From a virus, in the IMG/VR virus record IMGVR_UViG_3300026519_000012, positions 1 to 64,000 of that record: a DNA stretch of 64,000 nt. One strand, given 5' to 3'. Below the pieces are notes generated by a model. It was not told where the DNA came from. It saw only the letters and a program-made list of their open reading frames with translations, and did not search any database. The position numbers and the translations under genes were made by a program. This document shows, one piece after another, positions 16,976 to 25,900 of the stretch; within the stretch, counting starts at the first letter, position 1, and each line of letters starts with the position of its first letter.

Positions 16976-18132
16976 GCGGCTTTAAGGTATTTGATTACAA
17001 TCAGGCCATCGGTGGTGCAAACCAGAGCAGCCGAAATAGACTTTCGATGATGCAGGGTATGCAGTCGATGACTGATCGCAGGGAAGATCGGCAATATAAT
17101 CGGCAGAGTCAAAACCGACTATCTGAAATCAGGGACAATCAGGAGAACCGCGCGCAGGCTCAATTCGACCAGAAACAGCAGATTGAGAATACAAAGTTTT
17201 TCTACCAAGGAATGACCGAAGTCGCCAGAGATCCATCGCGTGCCCAGTATTGGGCGGATGAACTTAAGAAGCGTGGTATCGCTGATTTTGACATCTCAAA
17301 AGGGACCCCAGAGCAATTACAGCAAGGGGCGGCTAAGCAGGCAGATGCACTTCGTAAATCATTGGAGGCCATTGGTGAGATTGCGCCTGAGCCACGGGAG
17401 AAATACGGGCAACCTGTTGCGGGCGTGGGGCCGAGTGGTAATCCCGAATTTCAGCGCTTTGGTGACCGAGGTAGCGCCCAGATTGTCAATGATTTCGTGC
17501 CGAGCAAGAAAGTCCCGCTGGTGAGCATAAATAAGGGCGAAGACAAGTACGCGACGGAGAGAATGAAGTTGCAGGCTCAGGGTATTAATGACTTAGGGAA
17601 AAATGCTAGCGCGGCGTACAAGTCATCCATGGCGATGGATCGGTTTACCAAGGCATCCGAAAAAGGAACAGAAGGCGGTGCCCAGCCAGTTATAACGGCG
17701 GTAAAGAACCTTTTAACCTCTTTTGGGTATGATGACAAACAGTTGGCGGAAGTAAGAATCATGGAGCAGGCGATCAATGACGTGCTTGCAAATAAGATGG
17801 CAACATTGGGTGCCCGCGGGCTGACTGACAGTGATATGAATATACTCAAGGCGTCGCTACCTAGAGTTGCTACTGATCGCAATTCGAGGCTCGAAGTAGC
17901 TCGAATATTGAAAATCCTCAACGATTTTGAAATTGATGAGTATATTGCCGAACTTGATGAAGAGAAGAGAATTAACCCTGAGCTAGCTAAGCGGATAATG
18001 GAACCGAGGTGGCTTAGGTTTTATAAAGCAGAAAAGGCCAAGGAGGCGAAGGGCAAGGATGGAGCGCCGCCGCCCTCAACCGATCAGCCCCCCCCCTCAA
18101 TTGATGACCTGGTGAATAAATATGCCAACTAG
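16972..18132 (+). CDS. internal/injection-type virion protein 2 (X copy 1)
   Basis: A 386-residue protein. ATG 16972 overlapping the previous stop is chosen over an upstream start that would run through the Gln-rich end of the previous gene. The first 90 residues are charged and Gln/Arg rich (REDRQYNRQSQNRLSEIRDN) and likely helical. A central helical domain follows, and the C-terminus is Pro-rich (PPPSTDQPPPS). Context between two other injection-type genes suggests a role in the ejection complex. No enzyme motif is seen. Confidence 0.6.
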   Translation: MSGFKVFDYNQAIGGANQSSRNRLSMMQGMQSMTDRREDRQYNRQSQNRLSEIRDNQENRAQAQFDQKQQIENTKFFYQGMTEVARDPSRAQYWADELKKRGIADFDISKGTPEQLQQGAAKQADALRKSLEAIGEIAPEPREKYGQPVAGVGPSGNPEFQRFGDRGSAQIVNDFVPSKKVPLVSINKGEDKYATERMKLQAQGINDLGKNASAAYKSSMAMDRFTKASEKGTEGGAQPVITAVKNLLTSFGYDDKQLAEVRIMEQAINDVLANKMATLGARGLTDSDMNILKASLPRVATDRNSRLEVARILKILNDFEIDEYIAELDEEKRINPELAKRIMEPRWLRFYKAEKAKEAKGKDGAPPPSTDQPPPSIDDLVNKYAN

Positions 18133-19936
18133 AGAGCAGCTCGAATCAGCGCTAATAAATGCTGATAAGGCTGGAGACATTAACGCTGCAAAGCAACTTG
18201 CAATGGCAATCAAGCAAGGAGGTGAGATAGTCCAGCCACCTCAAGAGGTGCCACCCAAAGACCCAGCTGAAGTGTACTCAGGATTCATACAGGGACTTAG
18301 AGATCCGGTTGACGGGCTTGCTCAGCTTTTATACGAGGCATTGCCAGAAGGGGTTAGAGAGTCAGGGGACGCTTTAAATAATTGGCTTTCTGAGAAAACA
18401 GGTTTTATTGAAAAAATCCCTGAAGGTGGGTTTACTCAATTGCTAAAAGACAAAGAAGCGAGGTACCAAGCCGGTCGAGTTAAAGAAGGAGACGAGGGCG
18501 CTGATCTGGACAGAATTGGAGGAAACTTCGTTTCAATGGCGGTTCCGGGCGCACAAGTTCGCGCAGTCAGCGCGCTGGGAAAAGTCGCTCAGGGAGCGGC
18601 TTTGGGCGCAGGATATGGCGCGGCGTTGCCAACCTATGGTGATGAGTTCTGGGTAGAAAAAGGCATGCAGGCCGCGATTGGTTCTGCTGCCGGAGGCGCC
18701 CTATCGGCCAGCGGTGTTGCCGCTGGAAAAGCCATCGATGCAGGGAAGCGCATTTTACGACCTATGACTTCTGGCGGAAGAAAGGCTGATGTCACTGACA
18801 CTTACCAGACTTTAGCCGGGAGTGAAAAAGATAAAATTATTAGCGCGCTAAAATCAGCAAAAAAAGGGCAAACATCAGCGCAGGCAATCGCCAACGCTAA
18901 CCGGGGAAGTAACGATGTATTTGGTGCGTCTATTGTCCGCCTAGAGAAGGACTTATCAAAAAAATCCCCGATTACCGACAAAATGCGAAGTGTTTACAAA
19001 AAACAATCAATGGATCGAAAAAGGTCTCTTGATAAGATCGCAAAAACAGATGGTGACCTTGCCGAAGCAATAAAACAAAGAGATAGCAAGGCCGCTCCTT
19101 ACTATGATGCGGCTCGGAAGTCCAGCAATAGCATCAATGTCGAAACGCTAAGAAATAGCATCGATGGAGTTATAAGAGACAATATAAACGATACTGCGAT
19201 CACTATTCCCCTTAAAAATATCCAGAGAAAGCTAAAGGATGCAACGCCAAGAGGGCTTATTTCAACGTCAAGCCATATCAAGCGCCTAATGAACAAAACA
19301 ATAGACGGGAAAAATGTCTATGACAAAAAAGTGCTGACTGAGATCAAGGAAGCGCTGGATAAGAGTATTGAGAAAAGCGTTGCTGATTACGACATTGCTA
19401 GAGAGATTATCAGGAGAGAATCTGTCCCCATAAATCGAATGAAAGTCGGCCAAGAGCTTAAAAAATCGCTTATTGATGCCACCGAGCAAGAGAAGGCACG
19501 GCCGTTTGTGAACGCACTAAGGGAGGCGCCTAGAACAGTTAAGCGCGCCACCGGGTTTACGGGCAATAACACGCTTGAAAACATTTCGAGCAGGGCCGAA
19601 ATGGAGACATTTTATAAAATAAGGGATGAGCTGCTAACTGACGAGAGCATGAGTAGACTTGCAAAAGGCGTCGACGGTGTTTTATCTGACATTTCTACGC
19701 AGTCAAAACCTCAACTGCCAAACGCTCTTGTCAGAGAGATTATGATAGCCAATCATCTGTTGAAAAGACTGGCGCACAAAGATTATGGAGCCGATTACCA
19801 GCGAATGATGCTTGACCTGCAAAAAAACCCAAAGTTGCTTGCAAAAGTGCTTCAGACAGAAAAGGACAGGAAGGTTCAGTCAGCAGTAATCAGATTGGTT
19901 GGTGAAGGCGCCGTTGTTTCAGCAGTGCCGCAATGA
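18122..19936 (+). CDS. internal/injection-type virion protein 3 (X copy 1)
   Basis: A 604-residue protein overlapping the previous gene by 11 bases. It has an N-terminal amphipathic part, then Gly/Ala-rich segments at about residues 145-200 (KVAQGAALGAGYGAALP, AAIGSAAGGALSASG) that could insert in membranes. A long charged helical C-terminal half follows. Comparable to P22 gp16/gp20 or T7 gp15-like ejection proteins in place and composition, without a recognisable transglycosylase motif. It is the last rightward gene of the late operon. Confidence 0.6.
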   Translation: MPTREQLESALINADKAGDINAAKQLAMAIKQGGEIVQPPQEVPPKDPAEVYSGFIQGLRDPVDGLAQLLYEALPEGVRESGDALNNWLSEKTGFIEKIPEGGFTQLLKDKEARYQAGRVKEGDEGADLDRIGGNFVSMAVPGAQVRAVSALGKVAQGAALGAGYGAALPTYGDEFWVEKGMQAAIGSAAGGALSASGVAAGKAIDAGKRILRPMTSGGRKADVTDTYQTLAGSEKDKIISALKSAKKGQTSAQAIANANRGSNDVFGASIVRLEKDLSKKSPITDKMRSVYKKQSMDRKRSLDKIAKTDGDLAEAIKQRDSKAAPYYDAARKSSNSINVETLRNSIDGVIRDNINDTAITIPLKNIQRKLKDATPRGLISTSSHIKRLMNKTIDGKNVYDKKVLTEIKEALDKSIEKSVADYDIAREIIRRESVPINRMKVGQELKKSLIDATEQEKARPFVNALREAPRTVKRATGFTGNNTLENISSRAEMETFYKIRDELLTDESMSRLAKGVDGVLSDISTQSKPQLPNALVREIMIANHLLKRLAHKDYGADYQRMMLDLQKNPKLLAKVLQTEKDRKVQSAVIRLVGEGAVVSAVPQ

Positions 19937-19946
19937 TCCGCCAAGC

Positions 19947-19980
19947 ATTACTTTAAAAGTAACAGTTAGCTTTTTATTTT
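19947..19980 (+). terminator. weak terminator at the end of the late operon
   Basis: ATTACTTT and AAAGTAAC form a short tight hairpin followed within 10 bases by TTTTTATTTT. It lies between the convergent injection gene and the leftward lipase, where a terminator is expected. The stem is short, so the call is tentative. The same sequence is at 52660-52693. Confidence 0.4.
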
Positions 19981-20055
19981 GTTTAATATTGCCGACTCAA
20001 TCGTATTTATAGCCGATCCACCCTTAATCATATCAGACGTAACGTTGTAATGGCG

Positions 20056-20118
20056 TTAAAATGTTTGCCGCTCTAATTGTCTAAGCGCGGTATAAAACTG
20101 TTCTTCTATCTCGGTCAT
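20056..20118 (-). CDS. 20-residue frame coupled to the lipase stop
   Basis: An ATG overlaps the lipase TGA (ATGA) and opens MTEIEEQFYTALRQLERQTF before a TAA. The opening resembles the N-terminus of small coiled phage proteins, so it may be the remnant of a longer gene or a real micro-protein. Nothing in-frame continues beyond it. An identical copy lies at 52769-52831. Confidence 0.35.
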   Translation of the reverse strand: MTEIEEQFYTALRQLERQTF

Positions 20119-20795
20119 AATCTTTGATCCTCAAACCACTGCTGCATACCAGTATCATAATTGCTAATGCTGGTGTGGTAATTAATATAATCGCGTCCTA
20201 ATAAACCATTAACCCAATTTTTAATTTTAGTCCAGCGTGATCTGCGATTGATAACGTATGTAATATCAGGGTTGTAATATCCGGGAGGCAGGTGCTCAAT
20301 CGGGTCGCCGTCATTGATAAAATGTACATTACGCTCCGGGTAATCAGCAGGTTGATAGCTGTCAACAAATGCCCCCGGTGATGCAAACGTACAGCACTGT
20401 GATTTAACACCAATATCAAACAGATCCGTATGTAAATACTGAGCTAACGCACCGCCGCGTGAGAATCCAGTGATGTAAATATTTTGTACCTGCTCATTAT
20501 AATTCATGAGCCAGTTTTCAATGCGCTCGAACATTACGTCATAGCCGCGAGTAAACCCATGCATACGGCCATCAGATGTTGCGTGAGCGTCGATATTGCG
20601 CAACCAGTCCAGATCATCATTGCTGCCTCTAAATGCGATTACAACGCCTATGGCGCAATCCACGACTAGCACTGATTCGCCTAAGCCGTCAGCCTCTTTA
20701 AATTCAGTAACAAATTTTATGCCCCGAACCGGTGATTTGAACCCTTGAGCTAATTTCATCACCTGCCAAATTTGTTCGATTTCGTTGTTGTTCAT
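20115..20795 (-). CDS. class 3 lipase family protein (X copy 1, B-type N-terminus)
   Basis: A 226-residue alpha/beta hydrolase. The nucleophile elbow is ITGFSRGGALAQYL (Ser112). The Asp (about 164) is in NDGDPIEHLPPGYY and the His (about 207) in YINYHTSISNY, the usual order for class 3 (fungal-type) lipases. VVIAFRGSNDDLDWLRNID matches the oxyanion-side strand of the family. No signal peptide is visible, so it acts in the cytoplasm or after lysis. A role in membrane breakdown at lysis is inference. The first 33 residues differ from copy 2 at a few positions. Confidence 0.8.
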   Translation of the reverse strand: MNNNEIEQIWQVMKLAQGFKSPVRGIKFVTEFKEADGLGESVLVVDCAIGVVIAFRGSNDDLDWLRNIDAHATSDGRMHGFTRGYDVMFERIENWLMNYNEQVQNIYITGFSRGGALAQYLHTDLFDIGVKSQCCTFASPGAFVDSYQPADYPERNVHFINDGDPIEHLPPGYYNPDITYVINRRSRWTKIKNWVNGLLGRDYINYHTSISNYDTGMQQWFEDQRL

Positions 20796-21106
20796 TTGCC
20801 CCCCCCCTTTTTTTTTGCTTAAAAGTCGACGCAGTAATCTACGCCAATATGAGTGTTACACGCCGCATGTCCTGCTACTTACTGTTATGCATCGTGCGAA
20901 TCTGGTATTAATCGCATTTCCCAGCAAATATTCCTAATACTAAACACTAATTGTTATATTTTAACAGCCTGCCTTTGCGTAACAGTTTTGTGCTTTTTCT
21001 TAGCGCTCTCCACAACGCTTTGTCCTCGTTTTTTGTTAAGTGCCGCTCGCGCCGCGCGCTATACGTAACGTTATCGCTGCCATGGCCTATTGTTTTACGT
21101 GTAATG
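20796..21106. other. non-coding stretch, decayed relative of the region after copy 2
   Basis: No credible gene is seen in about 310 bases. Positions 20826-20888 match 53537-53596 at roughly four of five bases, ending at a GTTAT in both, after which the two sequences differ. A long C run then T run (20799-20817 on the + strand) precedes the lipase start on the other strand. Nothing else is recognised. Confidence 0.5.
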
Positions 21107-21397
21107 TTACACACCAAACGAGGCCTTCACTAAAAACCTACTTGTATCTACAGTTACACCCTCCGGTATTTCATCCAGCCGTAGTTCGCCGGTGGGGAAG
21201 ATTCCCTTCCTAATCCGTGCGAGGATCCCCTCAAACAGTTGCGAGTTAGTATATCCCCCATATTTCTCATGTGGTCGAAATGCATTTATATCACAGTGCG
21301 ATGACTTGAGCTTTGGTACGTTCACACACCCATAATCCACGTCATCGTTCACTGCGCAGGCCGTTATTTTTTTAGCCCGGAACTTAATAGTAACCAT
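21107..21397 (-). CDS. hypothetical protein (phage B), 96 residues
   Basis: A leftward 96-residue frame. MVTIKFRAKKITACAVNDD at the start and KLKSSHCDINAFRPHEKYGGYTNSQ in the middle give a plausible globular domain with mixed alpha/beta character. An upstream GGAGTAAAG supports the start. Family not recognised. It lies between the lipase and the cassette fragment, where phage A instead has a radical-SAM gene. Confidence 0.6.
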   Translation of the reverse strand: MVTIKFRAKKITACAVNDDVDYGCVNVPKLKSSHCDINAFRPHEKYGGYTNSQLFEGILARIRKGIFPTGELRLDEIPEGVTVDTSRFLVKASFGV

Positions 21398-21820
21398 ACT
21401 CTTTACTCCTCATTCACAAACGTGTTAGTAGTGATACGGTCAATATCATTATTAAGGTGCGCGATTGTCATCACGCCACCGCTTAGAAACAACGTTATGT
21501 GTCAAATAAACAATACACTCAATAGCGTCTCAAAATCGCCGCCGCACAAAATCTTCTTTTTACCTATATACGGCCCAGAAACTTCGTAATCGTCGATTGA
21601 TATTCGTTTTATTTTATAGTCGCTAATACAGATATTTACCGATGGCTCAATGTCACAATTAAATCGCCATACTCCGTTTCCACAAGTATTTTTTTTTTAA
21701 TGCTATGACTGTCCCATTATGGTTATTCGACCGTACTTATCCGGAAAGATAACTGTAAGTGTACGCCTATCTTCTACGAATTCCGCGTACATACAATGTA
21801 ATAACTATGTGCCATAGTAG
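21398..21820. other. 423-base region holding a cassette fragment and no intact gene
   Basis: Between the 96-residue gene and the polymerase lies a 180-base piece shared with phage A (21492-21671, listed separately). The rest, including the T-rich stretch at 21687-21701, has no open frame of note and no clear promoter. Confidence 0.6.
21492..21671 (-). pseudogene. truncated copy of the 113-residue cassette gene of phage A
   Basis: These 180 bases match 54731-54910 with two substitutions seen. They hold the C-terminal half of the cassette gene that is intact at 54741-55082, with its stop at 21502-21504. The match starts two bases before the G of the box GTTATGT, the attC crossover box, and stops abruptly inside the gene. 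The N-terminal half, start codon and flanking attC are missing, so it is a dead fragment. Confidence 0.85.
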
Positions 21821-24259
21821 CTAACAAGAAACGTAAAACTTTTCTCGCCAACTATTTTCATGGCGTATAATATCTTCATAACTAATATTTTTCGTGTAAG
21901 GCATTAATCTTTTGCCCCACCCTAATCCTACTTGTGCGTCTGTAGGCACAACAAATTTACGGCCTTTTATTTCGCATTCATTCTCTAAAAGTTTTTGTAT
22001 TTGTGGAATGTTATGCAGAGATTCTATTTTGATCTGTCCGATTAAACTATCATGCACTTGGTTTAATACCTGAAAGCCTAACTTTTCTTCCCATCGTTCA
22101 TTCCATATAGTTAATAAACCTTTATTAATATTGCCAGCCGTACCGCCCTGCCCAATATAAGCCGCGAACTCCCTTTCTATTTTGCTATCCGATAGAGAGC
22201 CTAAGAATTTTCTAGTTCTGCCAAATGCACAAGCAAATTTATTTTGGTTTTGTTGCGCCTGTAAAATATCTGCTTTTAAAGTTATCTGTAACCACGGGTA
22301 CAGTTTGAAATACTCAATGGAAAACTGTTTGCATAAGGCAATTAATTTTGCTTCACTCCACATATGAGCGTCAACAAAACCTAATGCTGTCGCTGCGCCA
22401 ATCACTGATTTTTTACCCATTGTTATATATAGCGTGCGAGGGTGCATTAAATAATTAAGCCCGTAAACAATACGTTTTGTTAATTGTCTAATACCATACA
22501 CTGGATGACCTACCCAATCTTCGCCATTTATATGGCCTTGATAAACTTCTTCATAAGACCGTTTGAAAAAATGCGCCGCATGATAGCAATGTGTATCTTT
22601 GTCACCGATCATTAACGCCATGTAAGTTGGGTCTTCGGAATTAAAGGCTGTAAAATATGCATCTGACTGCGCGTAGTCGATATCAAATAATAAATAACCC
22701 GGATCTGGCACCAACATTACGCGGGAATCTTTGGGTAGATTTTGCGCGTTTGTGCCTAGCCAAAAAGTCCCGGCTTTGCTTGCTAAGCGCCCGGTTTCTG
22801 TTCCGGCAGCCGATATTTGATATACAAATCGACCTTCTAAACACAACTTTTTTCTATCTCCATACTTGCTAATATTATTAGCAGGCTTTTTCACTTGCCA
22901 TATAGTCTCTATAAGTTTTTCTGCTACAGGGTGTTGTGTTTGAAGAAGTTTTAAATATTGTTCATTCGTTGTTCGAGAAGGCGCGCGAGGTATTGGGGAC
23001 AAACGTAAAATGTCGTACAGTAAAACTGCTACTTGTTTAGGGGAATTAGGATTGAAATCATGCCCGCACATTATAGCTAAATCTTTTCTTGCTGTTCTGG
23101 ACTCTTTATCCCAAATAGCTACCAGCTTATTTTGCGCTGTGGTATCTAAATTTATTCCCCGTAAAGTCATTAACAACATGCTGCCCGATTGCAAGCCAAG
23201 TTCTGTATTATAATTATCCAGCGCCCACTTTAATTTTTCTTGTGTTATAATCCGTACTAACTCTATAGCTGCAAGTGTCATATAGTATGTGTCAAGGGCG
23301 TTGTATCGCCAGTAATCTTCATACCCTTCAGTCGTTGAGGGTAATTTTGTTTTGTCTTTGTCATCCTTCGCGTCTTCAACACCCTCATCTTTCCAATAGC
23401 GGTAATGGTCAACAAATAAAGAAACAATAAAGTCTAAGCGTTTAGGTGCCTCTGTCCATATGGAATGAAATAAATGCATTGTATCTACAACGTAGTTACG
23501 CACAGGTATCTGGTACTTGACCATATGTGAATTATCATACAAGCCGTTCTGCCAAAGTTTAGGCGTGGGATTGTTGTTTATCCGTTTAATGCATGACCAA
23601 ACTTGTTTTTCTTGTTCTGCACACCAAAAAGCACTTTGTCGTTCTGCTGTGTATATGAAAGGGACTACGTAAGTAGTTAATTGCTTACCTTTGAGGACAG
23701 TATAAGCTATGGAACTTATATAGGTGCTAGACGTCTCAATGTCCATACCTAACATATCCGCATTTGCGGCTTCTTGCTCTAAGTGCTCAACATGGCATAG
23801 TTCTCTGCAAACAGAATAAGTGAATTGTGGTTCTTGTTTTTGCTTTCTATCAAACCATCTCTTAGCTTTCACCCAATCCATTAAAGCTACCCAACCTGCC
23901 CATGTCATGTATTTAACTTTTTTCAGGTCATCTACTATAATGCAAGGAATACCTCGGTACATAATGACAGAACCTCTACAGCAAGGTAAAGAGGTGTACT
24001 TTTTTGTTATAAACCCTAGCGTCGCTTTATCATTTACAATAATTATTTTTGGTTTATGACTGTCTATAAAATCAATGAATTCTTGCTCTTTATTAGGATC
24101 GTAAGTGTATTGTGTTTTACCTTTTTTTACTAACCAGCCTACCTTAGCGGTAGTAACAGTAACTTGGAATATAGAGAATCCCGCTTTTACACTAGCTGCG
24201 CGTGCCATTTTAAGATATGGCGGGGGGCTGCTTGCGGGAGCTATAAATAATGCAGTCAT
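21821..24259 (-). CDS. DNA polymerase, family A (phage B)
   Basis: A replicative polymerase of 812 residues from ATG 24259, chosen because GAGGTGG lies just upstream and the five upstream codons add nothing. Exonuclease motif I is in ADMLGMDIETSS (about residue 175). Polymerase motif A is FDIDYAQSDAYFTAF, motif B RQLTKRIVYGLNYLMH and motif C NQVHDSLIG. Motif A has Ser-Asp where many enzymes have Ile-Glu, and motif C has HDS rather than HDE. The size and fused exonuclease are similar to T7-type polymerases. It is the last gene of the leftward replication operon before the cassette fragment. Confidence 0.92.
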   Translation of the reverse strand: MTALFIAPASSPPPYLKMARAASVKAGFSIFQVTVTTAKVGWLVKKGKTQYTYDPNKEQEFIDFIDSHKPKIIIVNDKATLGFITKKYTSLPCCRGSVIMYRGIPCIIVDDLKKVKYMTWAGWVALMDWVKAKRWFDRKQKQEPQFTYSVCRELCHVEHLEQEAANADMLGMDIETSSTYISSIAYTVLKGKQLTTYVVPFIYTAERQSAFWCAEQEKQVWSCIKRINNNPTPKLWQNGLYDNSHMVKYQIPVRNYVVDTMHLFHSIWTEAPKRLDFIVSLFVDHYRYWKDEGVEDAKDDKDKTKLPSTTEGYEDYWRYNALDTYYMTLAAIELVRIITQEKLKWALDNYNTELGLQSGSMLLMTLRGINLDTTAQNKLVAIWDKESRTARKDLAIMCGHDFNPNSPKQVAVLLYDILRLSPIPRAPSRTTNEQYLKLLQTQHPVAEKLIETIWQVKKPANNISKYGDRKKLCLEGRFVYQISAAGTETGRLASKAGTFWLGTNAQNLPKDSRVMLVPDPGYLLFDIDYAQSDAYFTAFNSEDPTYMALMIGDKDTHCYHAAHFFKRSYEEVYQGHINGEDWVGHPVYGIRQLTKRIVYGLNYLMHPRTLYITMGKKSVIGAATALGFVDAHMWSEAKLIALCKQFSIEYFKLYPWLQITLKADILQAQQNQNKFACAFGRTRKFLGSLSDSKIEREFAAYIGQGGTAGNINKGLLTIWNERWEEKLGFQVLNQVHDSLIGQIKIESLHNIPQIQKLLENECEIKGRKFVVPTDAQVGLGWGKRLMPYTKNISYEDIIRHENSWREKFYVSC

Positions 24260-24323
24260 ACTTTTCCACCTCAAAAATGAAGGAGGCCGAAGCCTCCCTC
24301 TTTTGCTTACAGCTTATGGAGAA

Positions 24324-24845
24324 TTAAACTCCGCCAACAGTCTCGAAGCCCTCAAGATTGATATAAGGCTTTTTCGGATCTTTTTGATTTTTGGTGTGAA
24401 CAATAGATGCTTTAAACTGTTTGCCGTTATTCAACTCTCGCAGTTCTTTATACACTTGCGTGCTTTCCAACCCTGCAATCCGTAAAGTATAACGCATACG
24501 CCCCATACCGTCACGGATTTTCTCTTCTGTGTTACCGAACCAGAACATATGCCCGTGTTCCTTACCTATTAAGGTTGAAGCATCAATCGTTTTATCGACA
24601 ATATCGACAACATGTGCGCATGTTACTACCATACGGCACGCGGCTTTTTTATCGCCTTCCTGGCCAGCGATAACATTTTCGCTTTTAGTAACTTCCCAGA
24701 CATAGTCACCTTCTGGGAAACGGAACGGGCCTTCAATTTCAGCGATATCTGAAAGTACAATACTATCAATACTCTCAAACATATCTTCGGCTGAAAATTC
24801 TAGTGACCGACCATCAGCGCCTGTATAAATTATAGTGTCAGACAT
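24324..24845 (-). CDS. possible ssDNA-binding protein (phage B)
   Basis: A 173-residue acidic protein, start ATG 24845 after AAAGAGG. It reads as a mainly beta domain (YVWEVTKSENVIAG, CRMVVTCAHVVDIVDK, QFKASIVHTKNQKDPKKPYI) of the size of OB-fold single-strand binding proteins encoded beside phage polymerases. No diagnostic motif is visible, so the role is inferred from fold style and position between polymerase and RecA-like ATPase. Confidence 0.45.
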   Translation of the reverse strand: MSDTIIYTGADGRSLEFSAEDMFESIDSIVLSDIAEIEGPFRFPEGDYVWEVTKSENVIAGQEGDKKAACRMVVTCAHVVDIVDKTIDASTLIGKEHGHMFWFGNTEEKIRDGMGRMRYTLRIAGLESTQVYKELRELNNGKQFKASIVHTKNQKDPKKPYINLEGFETVGGV

Positions 24846-24869
24846 TTATTATCCTCTTTTGGTTTATGA

Positions 24870-25859
24870 TTATAAAATACTCATTGTTTTGCCAGTAGAC
24901 TGCTTTATCACATTACTGGGACTGGCAGCCACAGACTGTGAATCTTTTATACCTTGTGTATCTTGTGTGTTTTTAACTACTTTAATAGGTTCAAGTGTTG
25001 TATCAATGGTAATAAGTGCAGGCATCCTTGCTTTTTTCGCTAAGGCCGCAAAAGTAAGTTCTTCCCATTTATAAGATCCCGGCGCTATTGACCGACAACC
25101 GCCCGGCTGATTATTGCCCTTTGCGGTGCTAATAAAAAAGTTATTATTGTTTTGTGAAAAATATAAAATGTCTGTAAAATCCGCGCCTAATGTTTTTCCA
25201 TGTGGGTTGGAAGTAGATTTTATTATAGTTTTAGCCCATTCCAGTTCCTGTACTTTTTTACCGTTAGTTACAACAGTTTTATACTTCTCATATACTGTTT
25301 CATGCCCGATAACAATCACATTAGTATATTGAGAAACACTTTTAAGCTGGGATAACATCCAATTAGCCATCATAGATGCATAGCCATAGCAAGGGCGTTC
25401 ATGCTTTTTTGCATCTGCCATGTCTACTTTATTTTCATTATACCAATGTTTTATTAATGAAACTGCGACGGCTGTCCAAGAATCTAATACCACTACCCAT
25501 GACTTATCTAAGGCCGTGGGTTTTATTTGCCATAATTCTTCTGGCTTGTTTCTGCCTAAAGAAGGTAAAGCTAGTCTTCGCGTGGAAGGGTCCCAATTGA
25601 ACGGAACGCCTTTTAAAAATAAGGTTGTAAAAATGGCGGCTGTGGCATCAATCCCATCGCTAATTGGCAGTATATGAATACGCTTTTGTGCTTCTGGTTG
25701 TATTTGTGCCGTTATTTGATAGCCGTCATCAGTGTCTAGTAGCAGCACGTTATAACCAGCTTCGGCAGCTTTGCACGCCCACCAAGTTTTTTTTGTTTTT
25801 TCTTCACCATAAAGCATTAAGCGCAAAGAGTGGTTATGTATATCGGCAGCTGTAGGCAT
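24870..25859 (-). CDS. RecA-like ATPase of the phage AAA/Sak4 type (phage B)
   Basis: A 329-residue protein from ATG 25859 (AAGGA upstream). The P-loop region is MLYGEEKTKKTWWA, the strand-2 acidic end NVLLLDTDDG, and a Walker B-like strand WVVVLDSWTAVAV. NVIVIGHETV fits the sensor strand. The layout matches phage single-strand annealing ATPases such as Sak4. The P-loop lacks the usual Gly before Lys (KKT in place of GKT), so activity may be altered. It likely aids recombination or replication. Confidence 0.7.
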   Translation of the reverse strand: MPTAADIHNHSLRLMLYGEEKTKKTWWACKAAEAGYNVLLLDTDDGYQITAQIQPEAQKRIHILPISDGIDATAAIFTTLFLKGVPFNWDPSTRRLALPSLGRNKPEELWQIKPTALDKSWVVVLDSWTAVAVSLIKHWYNENKVDMADAKKHERPCYGYASMMANWMLSQLKSVSQYTNVIVIGHETVYEKYKTVVTNGKKVQELEWAKTIIKSTSNPHGKTLGADFTDILYFSQNNNNFFISTAKGNNQPGGCRSIAPGSYKWEELTFAALAKKARMPALITIDTTLEPIKVVKNTQDTQGIKDSQSVAASPSNVIKQSTGKTMSIL

Positions 25860-25900
25860 ATGTAAAATCCTTAATTTAGTGGAGTTAAAAAGCAAGACAA

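Larger units (their letters stand above)
13687..20696 (+). repeat. direct repeat X, copy 1 (about 7.0 kb)
   Basis: This block recurs at 46400-53409 with the same offset of 32,713 bases for every gene and no indel. All predicted proteins inside are identical between copies. At the left edge seven substitutions fall within 150 bases (last at 13686/46399). At the right edge the first difference is at 20697/53410 and many follow in the lipase 5' end. No transposase or terminal inverted repeats are seen. It is shared by the two phage modules rather than being a mobile element. Confidence 0.95.

Noticed and set aside
16942-18132. Longer injection protein 2 starting at 16942
   Set aside because: The extra codons overlap the Gln-rich end of the previous gene, and ATG 16972 overlaps its stop in the coupled manner seen all along this operon.
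21107-21492. A complete attC next to the cassette fragment in phage B
   Set aside because: Only the GTTATGT box is kept; no R'' box or pairing arm was found upstream.
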